From contig QNYZ01000104.1 of the NCBI GenBank assembly GCA_003973265.1, positions 1 to 62,255 on the forward strand: 62,255 bases of DNA, given 5' to 3'. Source of the DNA: Deltaproteobacteria bacterium. Lineage in GTDB: Bacteria; Desulfobacterota; Desulfobacteria; Desulfobacterales; QNYZ01. Position numbers and translations under genes: made by a program. Below are positions 43,925 through 54,273 of the stretch, in pieces; within the stretch, counting starts at the first letter, position 1, and each line of letters begins with the position of its first letter. The notes under the pieces were generated by a model that saw only the letters and a list, made by a program, of their open reading frames with translations, was not told the DNA's origin and searched no databases.

Positions 43925-46867
43925 TCAGTGACGCCTGAAGTCAAACAGTCTCACTTCCCTGGCGATTATTTTTCCCTTGCGATCCACATGAAGCGATATC
44001 GTACTGTCCATGGGTGTATAAAAAAGTGCGAATTTCAGATCCACCAGGTTTTTAATCTTTTCTCCATCCACCTGGACGATGATATCTCCAATTTCCAACC
44101 CGGCTTTTCCCGCCGGGCTGTTGTCCGTTATACTGGCAATTAAAACGCCATTTTCTTTTTCTTCAATTCCCACGCCCAGCAGGGGGGCTTTTTTACCTTT
44201 AAGAAAGGTGGTCTGAAGTACAAAATCTGCTATCCCCGGAGAAATATCCTCATCCTGGACGATAACGGTAAACGGCAGCCCGTTGCGGCGAAAAACACGG
44301 TTGGGGATACCGTATTTATACCGAACGTGCCCGTTTCCGGCAATCACGACCAGGGTGGTTTCCGCATGTGTCGCCAGAAACCGGTGGATCGACTCAGCCA
44401 TGGTTTCATCCCACAAGATCTGGGACTGGTAAAAAAAATCAAACGCCTTCAACTCCTGCTGGTTTTCATGCATACGGAAGATTTTCAATAAATCCTGCCG
44501 GTAAACAGAATTCGAAAAATCCATCTCCGGGGGTAATTGCGCTTTCTCAGATACAGACAGGCCGGAGATACCTTTTCGGGCCACCTTCCGGGAAATGTCA
44601 CCTTCAATGTTCAAGGCCACGAGTGGCAGGTGCTCTTTTCTGGCATAATCGATAATCGGTTTGTACAGATTATAATCAAAACGCCATTTCTCAAAGTAGG
44701 CCGAGCGTTTCAGGAACTGCCGTTCGTCGATCCGGCCGGCCAGATAGTCGTCGATCGCCGGTTGATACGGCACTTGAAACATCTCCATGCCTACGGCTAC
44801 TTTTCTGCCTGCTTCGTGGAGTTTTTGAATAATCGCCAGCTGGTTGATATGGTGGGCATACTGGCCGTGCTGTTCTCCCACGTAAATCACACGGCGATCC
44901 ATGATTTCCGGTAAAATGCCATTGAGGGCAGTGGTCGCATCGGGCCTGACCACGATGGCCGGGGAACGGGTCAGCACGAAAATACCGTTACGGGTGTGCG
45001 GTTGCTGTTTTAATCTTATTTTTCCTTGATTAAACACGAGTTTATCGTACTTTCCGTAATGCGGCAGTTTGCGCTCAACGGCTTTGGCCTCGCCGATATT
45101 TTTCACACGCAGAAGCAGGATCGACGCTTCCGGGTTATATGGATTTTGATGGACATGCAATCGAACCCCATCTTGATATTCCGGTTGTCTTCCAAAAAGC
45201 ATGCCGGCCACCGGCTGCTGAAACCCGGCGATGATCACAGTGTGCGCCTTAATCTGCGCGAAGGTTACCGCCTCCGGCGTCTGGTAGATCACCTTTTCGA
45301 CCCCCAGGGCGTCGATCACCGGCTGATATTTCCCCGGCTGTTTATCCGGCGCCACCACGAGCAGCTCATCCTTTCCCATAATCGTGGCCAGCGCTGCCGG
45401 TACTTCTACCGGGGAAAGTTCCCGCATGAGATCGTAATTTTCGTCAATTACCACCTGGACAGGCAACCCATCCAAGGGCAGGTGGATCGACTCCCGGGCC
45501 TGGCTTACATCGACAAACCGGGTTGTTTTTTTACCGGCGCGATGGATCGTTACCGGCACATGCAGACGGCAGGGGGATGTGTCCTGGACCAGTACAAAAT
45601 CCAGTGTCAGCTTCCCCTGCACAACGGCAAGTTCCGAATCCTCAACATGCAGCCGCGGAATATCCTTCCGTTCTATGCGCTGCGAAAAAAAAACACCCGG
45701 ATCAATCTGGCCGGTCTTTTCAAATGAAGCCAGGATATCTTTCCAGGAGGCTTTACGAAACAGGTGGGCTGAAAGAAAATCACGCATCGCATCCAGAAAT
45801 TGTTTTTCCCCCGTCCGCTGTCGCAATGCATGAAAAACCATAGCGGCCCTGCCGTATCCGATGGCGCTTTCCGCTCTGCTGCGACGGTGTGAGAAAGCGG
45901 TCAACGGCATCGCATTGGATGCGTTCACGTAGGCATTGTAATTGATCAGAATCTGTTTGCGAAATTCGGCGCCCTTCCCTTCCAGCTCGGCATAATGCTG
46001 ATCGGCCAGGTAATCTGTTGCACCCTCGGCCCAGTTTCCCTCCGATGCGTCAATATAGACCGAATTGCCAAACCACTGGTGGAGGATTTCATGCCCCAGC
46101 GAAGTCCGCGGAATAAAAGGCAGCCGCATCACCGCTTTTCCCAGCAGGGTGTACGTCGGCATGGAATACCCGGTGGGAAACAGATTCTCCGCAATGACAA
46201 ACCGGCGGTATGGGTACGGGGTCAGCATTTTTTCGTACATGGCCAGATATTTTTTGGTAAATGCCAGGTACTTGCCGGCCAGGTCGGTATCTTCGGCGAA
46301 AAAATACGCTTCCAGTTGAATGTCTTTATAATTGTCCTCGGTCCGAACGTAATTTCGTGATGCCGCCAGGCTTAAGCCGTCCAGCGGGTGGGTAAAATAG
46401 AACCGAAACGTGTCTGTCTTCTCATTTTTGACGACATCCAGCGAATCCGCTTCGGATACCGCCAGAAATCCCTTTGGCAGGGTGACCGAAAGGGCGTACT
46501 CGGCCAGAGAGTCCGGCCGCGGATACCAGTTTCCGGTTAAAAAAACATTCTGCGGATCGATATAATTTGTTTTTGAGAGGTTGAAGACTGTCTCAAAGGT
46601 GAGCACGCGTCCGGTACCGGCCGAAAGATCGATCGTCACATTTTGCCCGGAACCGGCCAGTACCCTGCCGTCGAGTTTTAACCGGGCCTGGGGGTTTATC
46701 GACAGATGCAGCCTGGTTTTCTGGTCGGAAACCAGGCGGGCCATACCGGTTATTTTCTGATGTCCGGTATCGATCTGCACATTGAGCTCGTACTTTAACC
46801 CCATGGCGGGTACGGTAGTGGGAATAGAGATAACGATTATGAATATAAACAAAAATCGACAATTCAT
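43925..46867 (-). CDS. M1 metallopeptidase - ChaN - PDZ fusion protein
   Basis: A 980-residue exported protein. The signal peptide is residues 1-22 (FLFIFIIVISIPTTVPA). Residues 25-480 form an M1-type peptidase with zinc motif HEILH (259-263) and a downstream NWAEG; the usual GAMEN exopeptidase motif is replaced by FPTGYSMPTYTLLG. About 655-870 is a ChaN domain (RRVIYVGEQHGQYAHH; VVIAGNGHVRYKYG), a family tied to haem binding. About 885-970 is a PDZ domain (ITDNSPAGKAGLEIGDIIVQVDG). ATG 46867 with GGAG upstream is chosen over the longer frame to 46903. It may process periplasmic proteins or peptides linked to haem or iron. Confidence 0.87.
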   Translation of the reverse strand: MNCRFLFIFIIVISIPTTVPAMGLKYELNVQIDTGHQKITGMARLVSDQKTRLHLSINPQARLKLDGRVLAGSGQNVTIDLSAGTGRVLTFETVFNLSKTNYIDPQNVFLTGNWYPRPDSLAEYALSVTLPKGFLAVSEADSLDVVKNEKTDTFRFYFTHPLDGLSLAASRNYVRTEDNYKDIQLEAYFFAEDTDLAGKYLAFTKKYLAMYEKMLTPYPYRRFVIAENLFPTGYSMPTYTLLGKAVMRLPFIPRTSLGHEILHQWFGNSVYIDASEGNWAEGATDYLADQHYAELEGKGAEFRKQILINYNAYVNASNAMPLTAFSHRRSRAESAIGYGRAAMVFHALRQRTGEKQFLDAMRDFLSAHLFRKASWKDILASFEKTGQIDPGVFFSQRIERKDIPRLHVEDSELAVVQGKLTLDFVLVQDTSPCRLHVPVTIHRAGKKTTRFVDVSQARESIHLPLDGLPVQVVIDENYDLMRELSPVEVPAALATIMGKDELLVVAPDKQPGKYQPVIDALGVEKVIYQTPEAVTFAQIKAHTVIIAGFQQPVAGMLFGRQPEYQDGVRLHVHQNPYNPEASILLLRVKNIGEAKAVERKLPHYGKYDKLVFNQGKIRLKQQPHTRNGIFVLTRSPAIVVRPDATTALNGILPEIMDRRVIYVGEQHGQYAHHINQLAIIQKLHEAGRKVAVGMEMFQVPYQPAIDDYLAGRIDERQFLKRSAYFEKWRFDYNLYKPIIDYARKEHLPLVALNIEGDISRKVARKGISGLSVSEKAQLPPEMDFSNSVYRQDLLKIFRMHENQQELKAFDFFYQSQILWDETMAESIHRFLATHAETTLVVIAGNGHVRYKYGIPNRVFRRNGLPFTVIVQDEDISPGIADFVLQTTFLKGKKAPLLGVGIEEKENGVLIASITDNSPAGKAGLEIGDIIVQVDGEKIKNLVDLKFALFYTPMDSTISLHVDRKGKIIAREVRLFDFRRH

Positions 46868-46979
46868 GAAATGCTCCAGGTATTTGCAATGCACCGGACT
46901 CAAAAACCGGTGTTATGAAAACGGGGCGGTTTTCAAGTATGCGCAATCTCACCGGCACGTACAGAGAAAAAGAACCCGT

Positions 46980-47633
46980 CTATCCCAGACGATAAATCTT
47001 GGTGAGATTTTCCCTGTGACGCTCAAAGGACCAGTGCTCGTACCGAAAAATACTGGCAGCCGCCTCGCGATTTCCGGCCTTGATCGAATCAATAAACCGT
47101 TGGTGTTCTGACAAATTGACGGCCTCCCACTCCCGGTCGTATTCCATGAGTGGAAAATCGTAAAGACGTTGCTTCAGTGGTGAAATGATATGATTGAGCA
47201 GGGCATTATCTGACAATTTAAGGAAAACGCCGTGAAACGCCAGGTTAAGTTCATAATACCTGTCAAAACAATTCTTATCCAGTTTTTCCCTCAACCGGGC
47301 ATTAATTTCCTCTAAAGCGGTGATATCGGCGGGTCTGAATTTATGAAATTCCGATAAAATGACTGAAGATTCCAGACAACCGATAATTTCATAGAAGTTT
47401 TTAATATCTTGGAGAGTCAGTTTTTTAATTAACACGCCGCGCCGGGGCAGTATTTCAACAAACCCCTCGGACTCCAGCTGGATCAACGCATCCCTCAAGG
47501 GTGCCCGGCTGATTTCCAGATTGTCACAGATCAGATTCTGGTCGATGTAAGAACCGGGAGTCAGGGACCCGTCGGCCAGTGTTTCCCGCAAATAATGATA
47601 CACTTTTTCCCGGAGGCTGCCGTTATCCGTCAT
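46980..47633 (-). CDS. GntR-family transcriptional regulator (FCD type)
   Basis: A 217-residue regulator: winged helix-turn-helix (about 6-70, ISRAPLRDALIQLESEGFVEILPRRG) and an FCD ligand/metal-binding domain (about 80-205, with His-rich helices). It is divergently transcribed from the dimethylglycine-dehydrogenase-like gene, so it likely controls that gene in response to a methylated amine or amino acid. Intergenic operator candidates are described separately. Confidence 0.88.
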   Translation of the reverse strand: MTDNGSLREKVYHYLRETLADGSLTPGSYIDQNLICDNLEISRAPLRDALIQLESEGFVEILPRRGVLIKKLTLQDIKNFYEIIGCLESSVILSEFHKFRPADITALEEINARLREKLDKNCFDRYYELNLAFHGVFLKLSDNALLNHIISPLKQRLYDFPLMEYDREWEAVNLSEHQRFIDSIKAGNREAAASIFRYEHWSFERHRENLTKIYRLG

Positions 47634-48061
47634 ATAACCATCCCTTTCTGAATTATAAAGTTACTCAACCCTCTCTGGTTTGTCAAATTGCCGGACGGTT
47701 ATATCCCATCGGCCGGGGTTTGACTGTATTTGGCAGACATGCGGAAAAACGCGCATCTCGACCGGTGCTGCCTGTCACTCCCCATGATTCATACAGGTCG
47801 GATATGCGAAATATTATTTTTTCCTTGACACGCGCCCCATCTAATATATTAGTTATTCTCATACATCGTATCGATTCTAAAAGATTGGTTTGACATACTT
47901 TTTTATTTTTTATTTAACCATTTAAATATTATAATAAACACATTGATATTATGCTCGTTTTAATATATAGAAGTTTAGCTATATTCTGTTTTCATATGTA
48001 ATTTACAGCTTTCAGATATATCAGTAATCTGTTTCACTTTTAATCTGCAAAAGGAGAAATC
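47634..48061. promoter_or_regulatory. Divergent promoter region, GntR/dehydrogenase
   Basis: 428 bp without a gene. It contains TTGACA (47825-47830) with TATATT 14 bases later (sub-optimal spacing) and the perfect 12-bp palindrome CTAATATATTAG at 47841-47852. The stretch 47880-48060 is strongly AT-rich and precedes AAAGGAG, the ribosome site of the plus-strand gene. Confidence 0.5.
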
Positions 48062-50506
48062 ATGTCGAAAAAATTACCGGGGCAGGCGCAAGTAGTTATT
48101 ATCGGTGGCGGTATCGTCGGTTGCAGCGTGGCTTACCACCTGACCAAACGGGGGTGGTCGGACGTTCTGGTACTTGAACGCAAGGAAGTCGGCTCGGGCA
48201 CAACCTGGGCGGCGGCCGGACTGCTGACACGCCTGCGCCAGAACCAGGAGATGACCAACCTCGCGAAATACACGGTCGACCTTTACGAGGGGCTGGAAGC
48301 CGAGACCGGTGTCGCCACCGGCTTCAGAAGAAACGGTGCGCTGGCCGTCTGCCAGACCGACGACCGGCGCAAGGAACTGCTTCGGGCGGCGGCCATGGCC
48401 CGTGCTTTTGGCATCGAAATGCATGAAGTCAGTCTTGCCGAGGCTGAAGGGTATGTTCCGGGGATAAATACCAGCGACCTGGTGACCGCCTTTTATTTAC
48501 CCCATGACGGGGTGACCAATCCGATCGAAACCACTCGAGCCCTGGCCAAGGGTGCTAAAATGGGCGGCGCAAACATCTTTGAAAATGTCAAAGTCACCGA
48601 TATCACGCTTGAAAACAACGCAGTATGCGGCGTGATTACCGACCAGGGCGATATCCGTTGTGAATATGTCGTCAATTGTGCCGGTATGTGGGGACGCCAG
48701 ATCGGACAGATGGTTAATGTCAGCGTGCCGCTCCATGCCGCCGAGCATATGCATGCGGTGACAATGCCCATTGACGGCCTGAAAAAGCATTTTCCCACGG
48801 TACGCGATTTCGACGGGGTCACCTATTTCAAGTCGGAATCCGGCGGGATACTTTTCGGCGGATTTGAAGCCGTATCCAAGCCCTGGGGGATGAAAGGCAT
48901 TCCGGAAGAATTCATGTACACCGAACTCCAGGAAGACTGGGATCAGTTCCAGGCGTTTATGGATTGTGCGCTGCAGCGGTTCCCGGCCATGGAGACGGCC
49001 CAGATCCGACATTTATCCATTGTACCCGAGAGTTTTACGCCCGATACGGTTTTCATGGTGGGCCAGGCACCGGGAATTGATAATTTCTTCATCGGATGCG
49101 GCATGAACTCGGTGGGCATCCAGAGCGCCGGCGGTGTCGGCCGCGCACTGGCCCAGTGGATCGTTGACGGCCATCCGGAAGAACAATTATGGCCGGTAGA
49201 TATCAAGCGCAACTTCCCCTGGCAGCAGAATGCCCGTTACCTGCACGACCGCGTTATTGAGGCTGTGGGCACCCTGTACCACCGCCATTTTCCCAATCGT
49301 CAGAAAACCACGGCCCGACCGGTGATCTGCTCACCGATTCATGACCGCCTGGCCGAAAACGGGGCCGCTTTCAGCATGACCGCCGGATGGGAGCGGGCCG
49401 ACTGGTTTGCGCCCAAAGGCGTTGAACCCGTCCATCAATATAGCTGGGACAAGCCCAACTGGTTGGAGTATCAACGTAAAGAGCATATGGCGGTACGAGA
49501 GGGCGTCGGGATGTACGATTTAACATCCATGGGCAAGTTCCTTGTTCAGGGGCCCGATGCCGAAGCCGCACTTCAAAAGGTGTGTGCCAACGATGTGGCC
49601 GTACCCGTGGGCACCATTGTTTATACACCGGTCCTCAATGACCGGGGAGGCTTTGAAACAGATATTACCGTGACCCGATTTTCAGAGGATGCCTTTTTTA
49701 TCGTCACCGCCGGCGCCACCACGGTCCGTGATTTCGATTATTTTAAACGTCATATTCCCGGCGATGCCAGGGCGACCATCACCGATGTGACCCACGGGTA
49801 TGCCATGCTGGCCATTATGGGACCCGGGTCCCGGGATCTGATGGCGATGCTAACCAACGCCGATTTATCCAACGAGGCCTTCCCCTACGGCACTGCCCAG
49901 GAAATCGACGTTGCCTATGCCAGGCCCTGGGCGCTCAGGATGTCTTACGTCGGGGAACTGGGGTGGGAGCTTTATATTCCATCCATGTTTACCCTGCCCG
50001 TCTTTGATGCGATCTTTGCGGCCGGAAAAGAGGCCGGCCTTCGATTGATCGGTATGCAGGCGGTCAACTCGCTGCGCCTGGAGGCTGGTTGCCGCCACTG
50101 GGAATCTGACATCACGCCGGACGAAACCCCGTATGAAGCCGGCATGGGCTTCGGGGTTGACCTGGACAAGGAGGATTTTATCGGTCGAAAGGCCTTGCTG
50201 GCCCAGAAAGAATCGGGTCTGAAACGAAGACTGGTGATGTTCACACTGGATGATCCTGACATCATGCTCTACGGCAGCGAGCCGATGTATCGCAATGGGG
50301 TCTGGATGGATAACCTGCGATCCGGTGCGTATGGCTTCAAGGTGGGCTCAGCCGTCGGCATGGGGTACGTCAAAAACGACAGTCCCATCACCGCCGAATG
50401 GATTCGCGAGGGTAAATACGAACTGGAAGTCCAGGGAAAAATGGTCCCGGCCACGGTTCATATCAAGTCACCGTACGATCCGGATAATCAGCGGGTGCGG
50501 ATGTAA
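48062..50506 (+). CDS. Dimethylglycine/sarcosine dehydrogenase-like flavoprotein with aminomethyltransferase domain
   Basis: An 814-residue enzyme: FAD-binding DAO domain (VVIIGGGIVGCSVAYHL, 11-27), a linker FAO_M region, and a GcvT-type folate domain (about 420-810) with YVGELGWELYIPS and a C-terminal beta-barrel. It should oxidatively demethylate an N-methylated amine and pass the one-carbon unit to tetrahydrofolate. The His that binds FAD covalently in DMGDH and SARDH (TWHAAGL) is Ala50 here (TWAAAGL), so the flavin is probably non-covalent. Regulated by the divergent GntR protein. Ribosome site AAAGGAG before ATG. Confidence 0.87.
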   Translation: MSKKLPGQAQVVIIGGGIVGCSVAYHLTKRGWSDVLVLERKEVGSGTTWAAAGLLTRLRQNQEMTNLAKYTVDLYEGLEAETGVATGFRRNGALAVCQTDDRRKELLRAAAMARAFGIEMHEVSLAEAEGYVPGINTSDLVTAFYLPHDGVTNPIETTRALAKGAKMGGANIFENVKVTDITLENNAVCGVITDQGDIRCEYVVNCAGMWGRQIGQMVNVSVPLHAAEHMHAVTMPIDGLKKHFPTVRDFDGVTYFKSESGGILFGGFEAVSKPWGMKGIPEEFMYTELQEDWDQFQAFMDCALQRFPAMETAQIRHLSIVPESFTPDTVFMVGQAPGIDNFFIGCGMNSVGIQSAGGVGRALAQWIVDGHPEEQLWPVDIKRNFPWQQNARYLHDRVIEAVGTLYHRHFPNRQKTTARPVICSPIHDRLAENGAAFSMTAGWERADWFAPKGVEPVHQYSWDKPNWLEYQRKEHMAVREGVGMYDLTSMGKFLVQGPDAEAALQKVCANDVAVPVGTIVYTPVLNDRGGFETDITVTRFSEDAFFIVTAGATTVRDFDYFKRHIPGDARATITDVTHGYAMLAIMGPGSRDLMAMLTNADLSNEAFPYGTAQEIDVAYARPWALRMSYVGELGWELYIPSMFTLPVFDAIFAAGKEAGLRLIGMQAVNSLRLEAGCRHWESDITPDETPYEAGMGFGVDLDKEDFIGRKALLAQKESGLKRRLVMFTLDDPDIMLYGSEPMYRNGVWMDNLRSGAYGFKVGSAVGMGYVKNDSPITAEWIREGKYELEVQGKMVPATVHIKSPYDPDNQRVRM

Positions 50507-50544
50507 TACCGTTGTCTATTGCCCCATCAACTGCCGGTTACGTT

Positions 50545-50584
50545 GCGAAAGCGGGGGAGCCCCCCCGGCTCTCCCCGCTTTCGC
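50545..50584. terminator. Long GC-rich hairpin between convergent genes
   Basis: GCGAAAGCGGGG and CCCCGCTTTCGC pair with a further AG/CT extension and a one-base bulge. It lies between the dehydrogenase stop (50506) and the rodA stop (50602). No T-run on either side, so it may act as a bidirectional attenuator or RNA-stabilising hairpin. Confidence 0.65.
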
Positions 50585-50601
50585 CCGGCCGGTTGATGGA
50601 A

Positions 50602-51705
50602 TTACTCGAACATAAACCGTCTCATACTCACATTGATCAGCAACCCGATGGCAACCATGATGGTGATGGTTGAAGAACCGCCATAGCTGATCAACGGCAG
50701 GGGAACCCCTACGACCGGCATCAGCCCCATGACCATCCCGATGTTGATAAACATTTCCCAGAAAATAAATGCAACAATGCCCACAGACATCAGGATACCA
50801 AAAGGATCCCGGCATTTATGGGCGACACTCAGCCCCCACAGCAGAATAAATAAAAACAACAATATAACCAGCCCCGCCCCGACAAACCCCCACTCCTCGG
50901 ACAGGACTGAAAAAATAAAATCGGTGTGCTGTTCAGGTAAAAAAGAAAGAATATTCTGCGTCCCTTCCAGGTATCCCTTCCCCGTGATGCCACCCGATCC
51001 GATGGCAATTTTCGACTGGATGATATGATACCCGGCTCCCAGGGGATCACGCTCAGGATCCAGAAATGTCAGTATTCGCTGTTTCTGGTAGGTCTTTAAA
51101 AATGACCATGCGACAGGGATGGAGACGGCCCCGGCCGTGGCAATCAAAATGAACGTACGGCGACCGATTCCGCAAAACAGTGTCATGGAGCCGGCAATCA
51201 GCACCAGCATCATGGCCGTACCCAGATCGGGCTGTTTGAGGATCAGAACAAACGGTAAGGAGACAATCATCATGGGTTGAACCAGATCCCGCAGCGTCAG
51301 GCCGTCTTTCTTGAGATGTCGCGAATAGTGATGAGCCAATGCGATAATCAGGCCGACCTTCATCATTTCCGATGGTTGAACTGAAACCGGACCTATCGCC
51401 AGCCAGCGCTGGGACCCGCCCACAAATTTGCCAAAGACCAGGACGCTGGCCACCAGGGCCACACATCCGAAATAAATCACCATGGCATATTGATCAAAAC
51501 GTTTATAGCTGATCATAAAACAGGCAGACATCCCGATCAGCCCCGCCCCAAGCCAGATGATCTGTTTAAGATACAGTGTCTGTTGAGGGGTATTGCCGCC
51601 GGCATTGACGGCGCTGTAAATGGTAACAACCCCGATCGTTGCCAGAATCGCCGTTAATCCCAGCAATCCCCAGTCAAAATATGTTACGAGTCGTCGATCA
51701 AACAT
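50602..51705 (-). CDS. rodA: RodA (SEDS peptidoglycan glycosyltransferase)
   Basis: A 367-residue SEDS protein with about ten membrane helices: FDWGLLGLTAILATIGVVTIYSA split over helix 1, GPVSVQPSEMMKVGLI, KQPDLGTAMMLVLIAGSM, AIGSGGITGKGYLEGTQN and GVPLPLISYGGSSTITIM. It polymerises lipid II for the elongasome with PBP2. It follows mrdA by 135 bp on the same strand. Confidence 0.94.
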   Translation of the reverse strand: MFDRRLVTYFDWGLLGLTAILATIGVVTIYSAVNAGGNTPQQTLYLKQIIWLGAGLIGMSACFMISYKRFDQYAMVIYFGCVALVASVLVFGKFVGGSQRWLAIGPVSVQPSEMMKVGLIIALAHHYSRHLKKDGLTLRDLVQPMMIVSLPFVLILKQPDLGTAMMLVLIAGSMTLFCGIGRRTFILIATAGAVSIPVAWSFLKTYQKQRILTFLDPERDPLGAGYHIIQSKIAIGSGGITGKGYLEGTQNILSFLPEQHTDFIFSVLSEEWGFVGAGLVILLFLFILLWGLSVAHKCRDPFGILMSVGIVAFIFWEMFINIGMVMGLMPVVGVPLPLISYGGSSTITIMVAIGLLINVSMRRFMFE

Positions 51706-51840
51706 CGTCTATCCGTCTACAATTTCAAGTGATACTCACCCGAACACTGCAAAACCGATGCCGGGTAACAAAACCATCGTAAAAGTATACCGGCCGGCAC
51801 ACGCCGTTAAGTTTCCAAGAACCAAAAGGACGCAAAACCG

Positions 51841-53700
51841 TCACTGGCGAAGGGAAACCATTTGCCCCGTGTCTGATGGCTCTTTTTTACCCAGGTACAT
51901 CTGGATGATATCCCGGGCAAGGGGTGCGGCGCTGCGAGAACCATGCGCACCATGTTCGACGAGCACGGCCACGGCAATCTCAGGTTTATTAGACGGCGCA
52001 TAGGCCACAAACCAGGCATGGGATTTTAGATGATAGGCCATATCTTTTTCCTTCATGCTCTCCTGGGCTTTACGGCTGAAGACCTGCGCGGTTCCTGTTT
52101 TCCCGCTGATCTCAATATCCTTGAGCCGGGCAATCCGCGCTGTTCCCCGGTTGCCGTTGACCACATCCCACAGCCCGCGACGAATAAGCGCCAGATTCGC
52201 CTTGCTCACCGGCAGTTTTCCCACCACCTGTTTTTCGAAATGCTTTACCACTTCACCTTTTGCGGTAACCGATTTATACAATATAACCGGACGGTATCGA
52301 TAGCCGCCATTGGCAATCGCCGATATCAATACCGCCATTTGAAGCGGTGTAACAAGATTGTACCCCTGGCCGATGGCCATGGAGAGGGTCTCTCCTCCTT
52401 GCCACTTCACCCCGGTTTTCCTCTTTTTCCACGCGGCCGTGGGAATCAACCCGGCATTTTCATGCGCCAGATGAATCCCGGTTAATGCGCCCAATCCGCA
52501 TGCCTTGGCGTACCATGCCAGCCGGTCCACCCCCAGTTTCTGACCGACCTGGTAAAAATAAACATCGCAGGACTGCGTTATGGCTTTTTCAAGGTTCACT
52601 TTTCCATGCCCGCTTTTTTTCCAGCATCTGAATACGCGATTTCCCAGCCGATAATGACCAGGACAAAAGAACACGGTATTTCTGTCAATAACGTGCTCCT
52701 CCAGTCCGGCCATGGCGGTCACTATCTTATAGATGGACCCCGGGGGGTATTCCCCCTGGATCGCCTTGTAAGTCATGGGATGACGCGGATCGGAGATCAG
52801 GGCCTGCCATTTCTTACGGGATAATCCGCCCACAAACGCGTTCTGGTCAAAGGAGGGGCTGCTTGCCAGGGCCAATACCTGCCCGTTATTCGGGTCCATG
52901 GCCACAATGGCGCCTGCTTTTTCCGCCAGCAGCGACTCTGCTTTTTGCTGTAGTCGCTTGTCGATGGTTAAATAGATATTCTGACCGGGCTCGGCTGCCA
53001 CTGTCTTCAACACCTGCACGATCCGGCCGCTGGAATTCACCTCCACCTGGCGTCCGCCTTCGCGGCCGCTTAAAATATCTTCAAAAGATCGTTCTACCCC
53101 GAATTTCCCGATAAAATCTCCCTGCTCCTTCTTGGGAAAAGCGCCGCTTTTCAGCTCTTTTGAATTAATTTCACCCATATATCCGATCAGGTGAGCAGCC
53201 GTCTGGGCATTGATATAGTGGCGGATCGGATTCACACCCACGACCACTCCCGGTAAATCAAACCAGTTCACCTCGATGGCTGCCAGCATGTCCCGTCCAA
53301 TATCGGCTTTTAATAATACCGGCTTATACACCGGAAACGGTTTTTTCTTTTTCAGTTTTTCTTCCAGCTCGGACTTGGGAATCTGCGCATACGCGGCCAG
53401 CCGGCCCAGGGTCGCATCGATCGGTTTGGCGTCTTTGGGAATAATGGAGATATTGAAAGACGGTCGATTATCAACCAGCAGTTCACCGTGCCGGTCAAAA
53501 ATCAACCCCCGCGGCGCATCAATCGTTTGAAGCCGGATACAATTATTGGCAGACAGTTGTCGATATTTTTCCCCGTTGATCACCTGTAAATAGAAAAGAC
53601 GAATCACCAAAAGACAAAAAATGGCAAAGGTCAGGGCCATCACAATGGTGAGACGCCGTTTAAACCAGTCCATATCCATGTTGTTAAGGTAATTCTTCAT
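51841..53700 (-). CDS. mrdA: Penicillin-binding protein 2
   Basis: A 619-residue class B PBP: N-terminal membrane helix (about 16-38, LTIVMALTFAIFCLLVIRLF), dimerisation domain, and transpeptidase domain with the active-site SxxK in YPPGSIYKIVTA, SCD in TQSCDVYFYQVG, and KTG in ISGKTGTAQVF. It crosslinks peptidoglycan during elongation. ATG 53700 is preferred; the frame extends four codons to a TTG. Cotranscribed with mreBCD and rodA. Confidence 0.93.
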   Translation of the reverse strand: MKNYLNNMDMDWFKRRLTIVMALTFAIFCLLVIRLFYLQVINGEKYRQLSANNCIRLQTIDAPRGLIFDRHGELLVDNRPSFNISIIPKDAKPIDATLGRLAAYAQIPKSELEEKLKKKKPFPVYKPVLLKADIGRDMLAAIEVNWFDLPGVVVGVNPIRHYINAQTAAHLIGYMGEINSKELKSGAFPKKEQGDFIGKFGVERSFEDILSGREGGRQVEVNSSGRIVQVLKTVAAEPGQNIYLTIDKRLQQKAESLLAEKAGAIVAMDPNNGQVLALASSPSFDQNAFVGGLSRKKWQALISDPRHPMTYKAIQGEYPPGSIYKIVTAMAGLEEHVIDRNTVFFCPGHYRLGNRVFRCWKKSGHGKVNLEKAITQSCDVYFYQVGQKLGVDRLAWYAKACGLGALTGIHLAHENAGLIPTAAWKKRKTGVKWQGGETLSMAIGQGYNLVTPLQMAVLISAIANGGYRYRPVILYKSVTAKGEVVKHFEKQVVGKLPVSKANLALIRRGLWDVVNGNRGTARIARLKDIEISGKTGTAQVFSRKAQESMKEKDMAYHLKSHAWFVAYAPSNKPEIAVAVLVEHGAHGSRSAAPLARDIIQMYLGKKEPSDTGQMVSLRQ

Positions 53701-53748
53701 CCGGCCACACAAAATATTATCTGAAAACGAACCGCCATCTCTAAACGC

Positions 53749-54273
53749 CTACCCCCTCGTGCCAACCATGACCATGCGACGCATCATTTTTTGTAACTTC
53801 CCGTGAAGCAGACTGAGCAATCGCAAAAAGATCGGTCCGGTAAAGATGGCCCAGAGCAGTTGCGTTGTCAGGATATGAAGGCTCATTTGAACGATTGTGC
53901 CATTGGAAGGGTCCAGAGCGAAAGCCCCTGTAAACTGAAGCAGATTTTCGATTAACACGCCATAGGCAACCACAAAAGGTAAAATAATCGTATTGCTCAG
54001 GCGAAGATAGACCAGTGCCCATCGAACACTGATAAACAGCCAGAAATATGTCGTCAGGTATACCCCGTAAGGCCCCCCGGAAAGGCTGTCTGCCGCAATA
54101 CCCAGCAGGACGATGACAATGATACTCTCCCGGACTTTCTGATGCAGCCCCAGATAAACGACCTGCACGATGAGCAGATCATAACAGCTGGAAAAAATGG
54201 CGGTATCGGGCAGTATGGTTGTTTGAAGCACCAATATCGCCAAACCGAAAATAATATGAAAAAAACAGGTCAT
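53749..54273 (-). CDS. mreD: Rod shape-determining protein MreD
   Basis: A 174-residue protein with five to six membrane helices and MreD pattern (LLIVQVVYLGLHQKVRESII; DSLSGGPYGVYLTTYF). Its start overlaps mreC by 4 bp (ATGA). Part of the elongasome. Confidence 0.9.
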   Translation of the reverse strand: MTCFFHIIFGLAILVLQTTILPDTAIFSSCYDLLIVQVVYLGLHQKVRESIIVIVLLGIAADSLSGGPYGVYLTTYFWLFISVRWALVYLRLSNTIILPFVVAYGVLIENLLQFTGAFALDPSNGTIVQMSLHILTTQLLWAIFTGPIFLRLLSLLHGKLQKMMRRMVMVGTRG

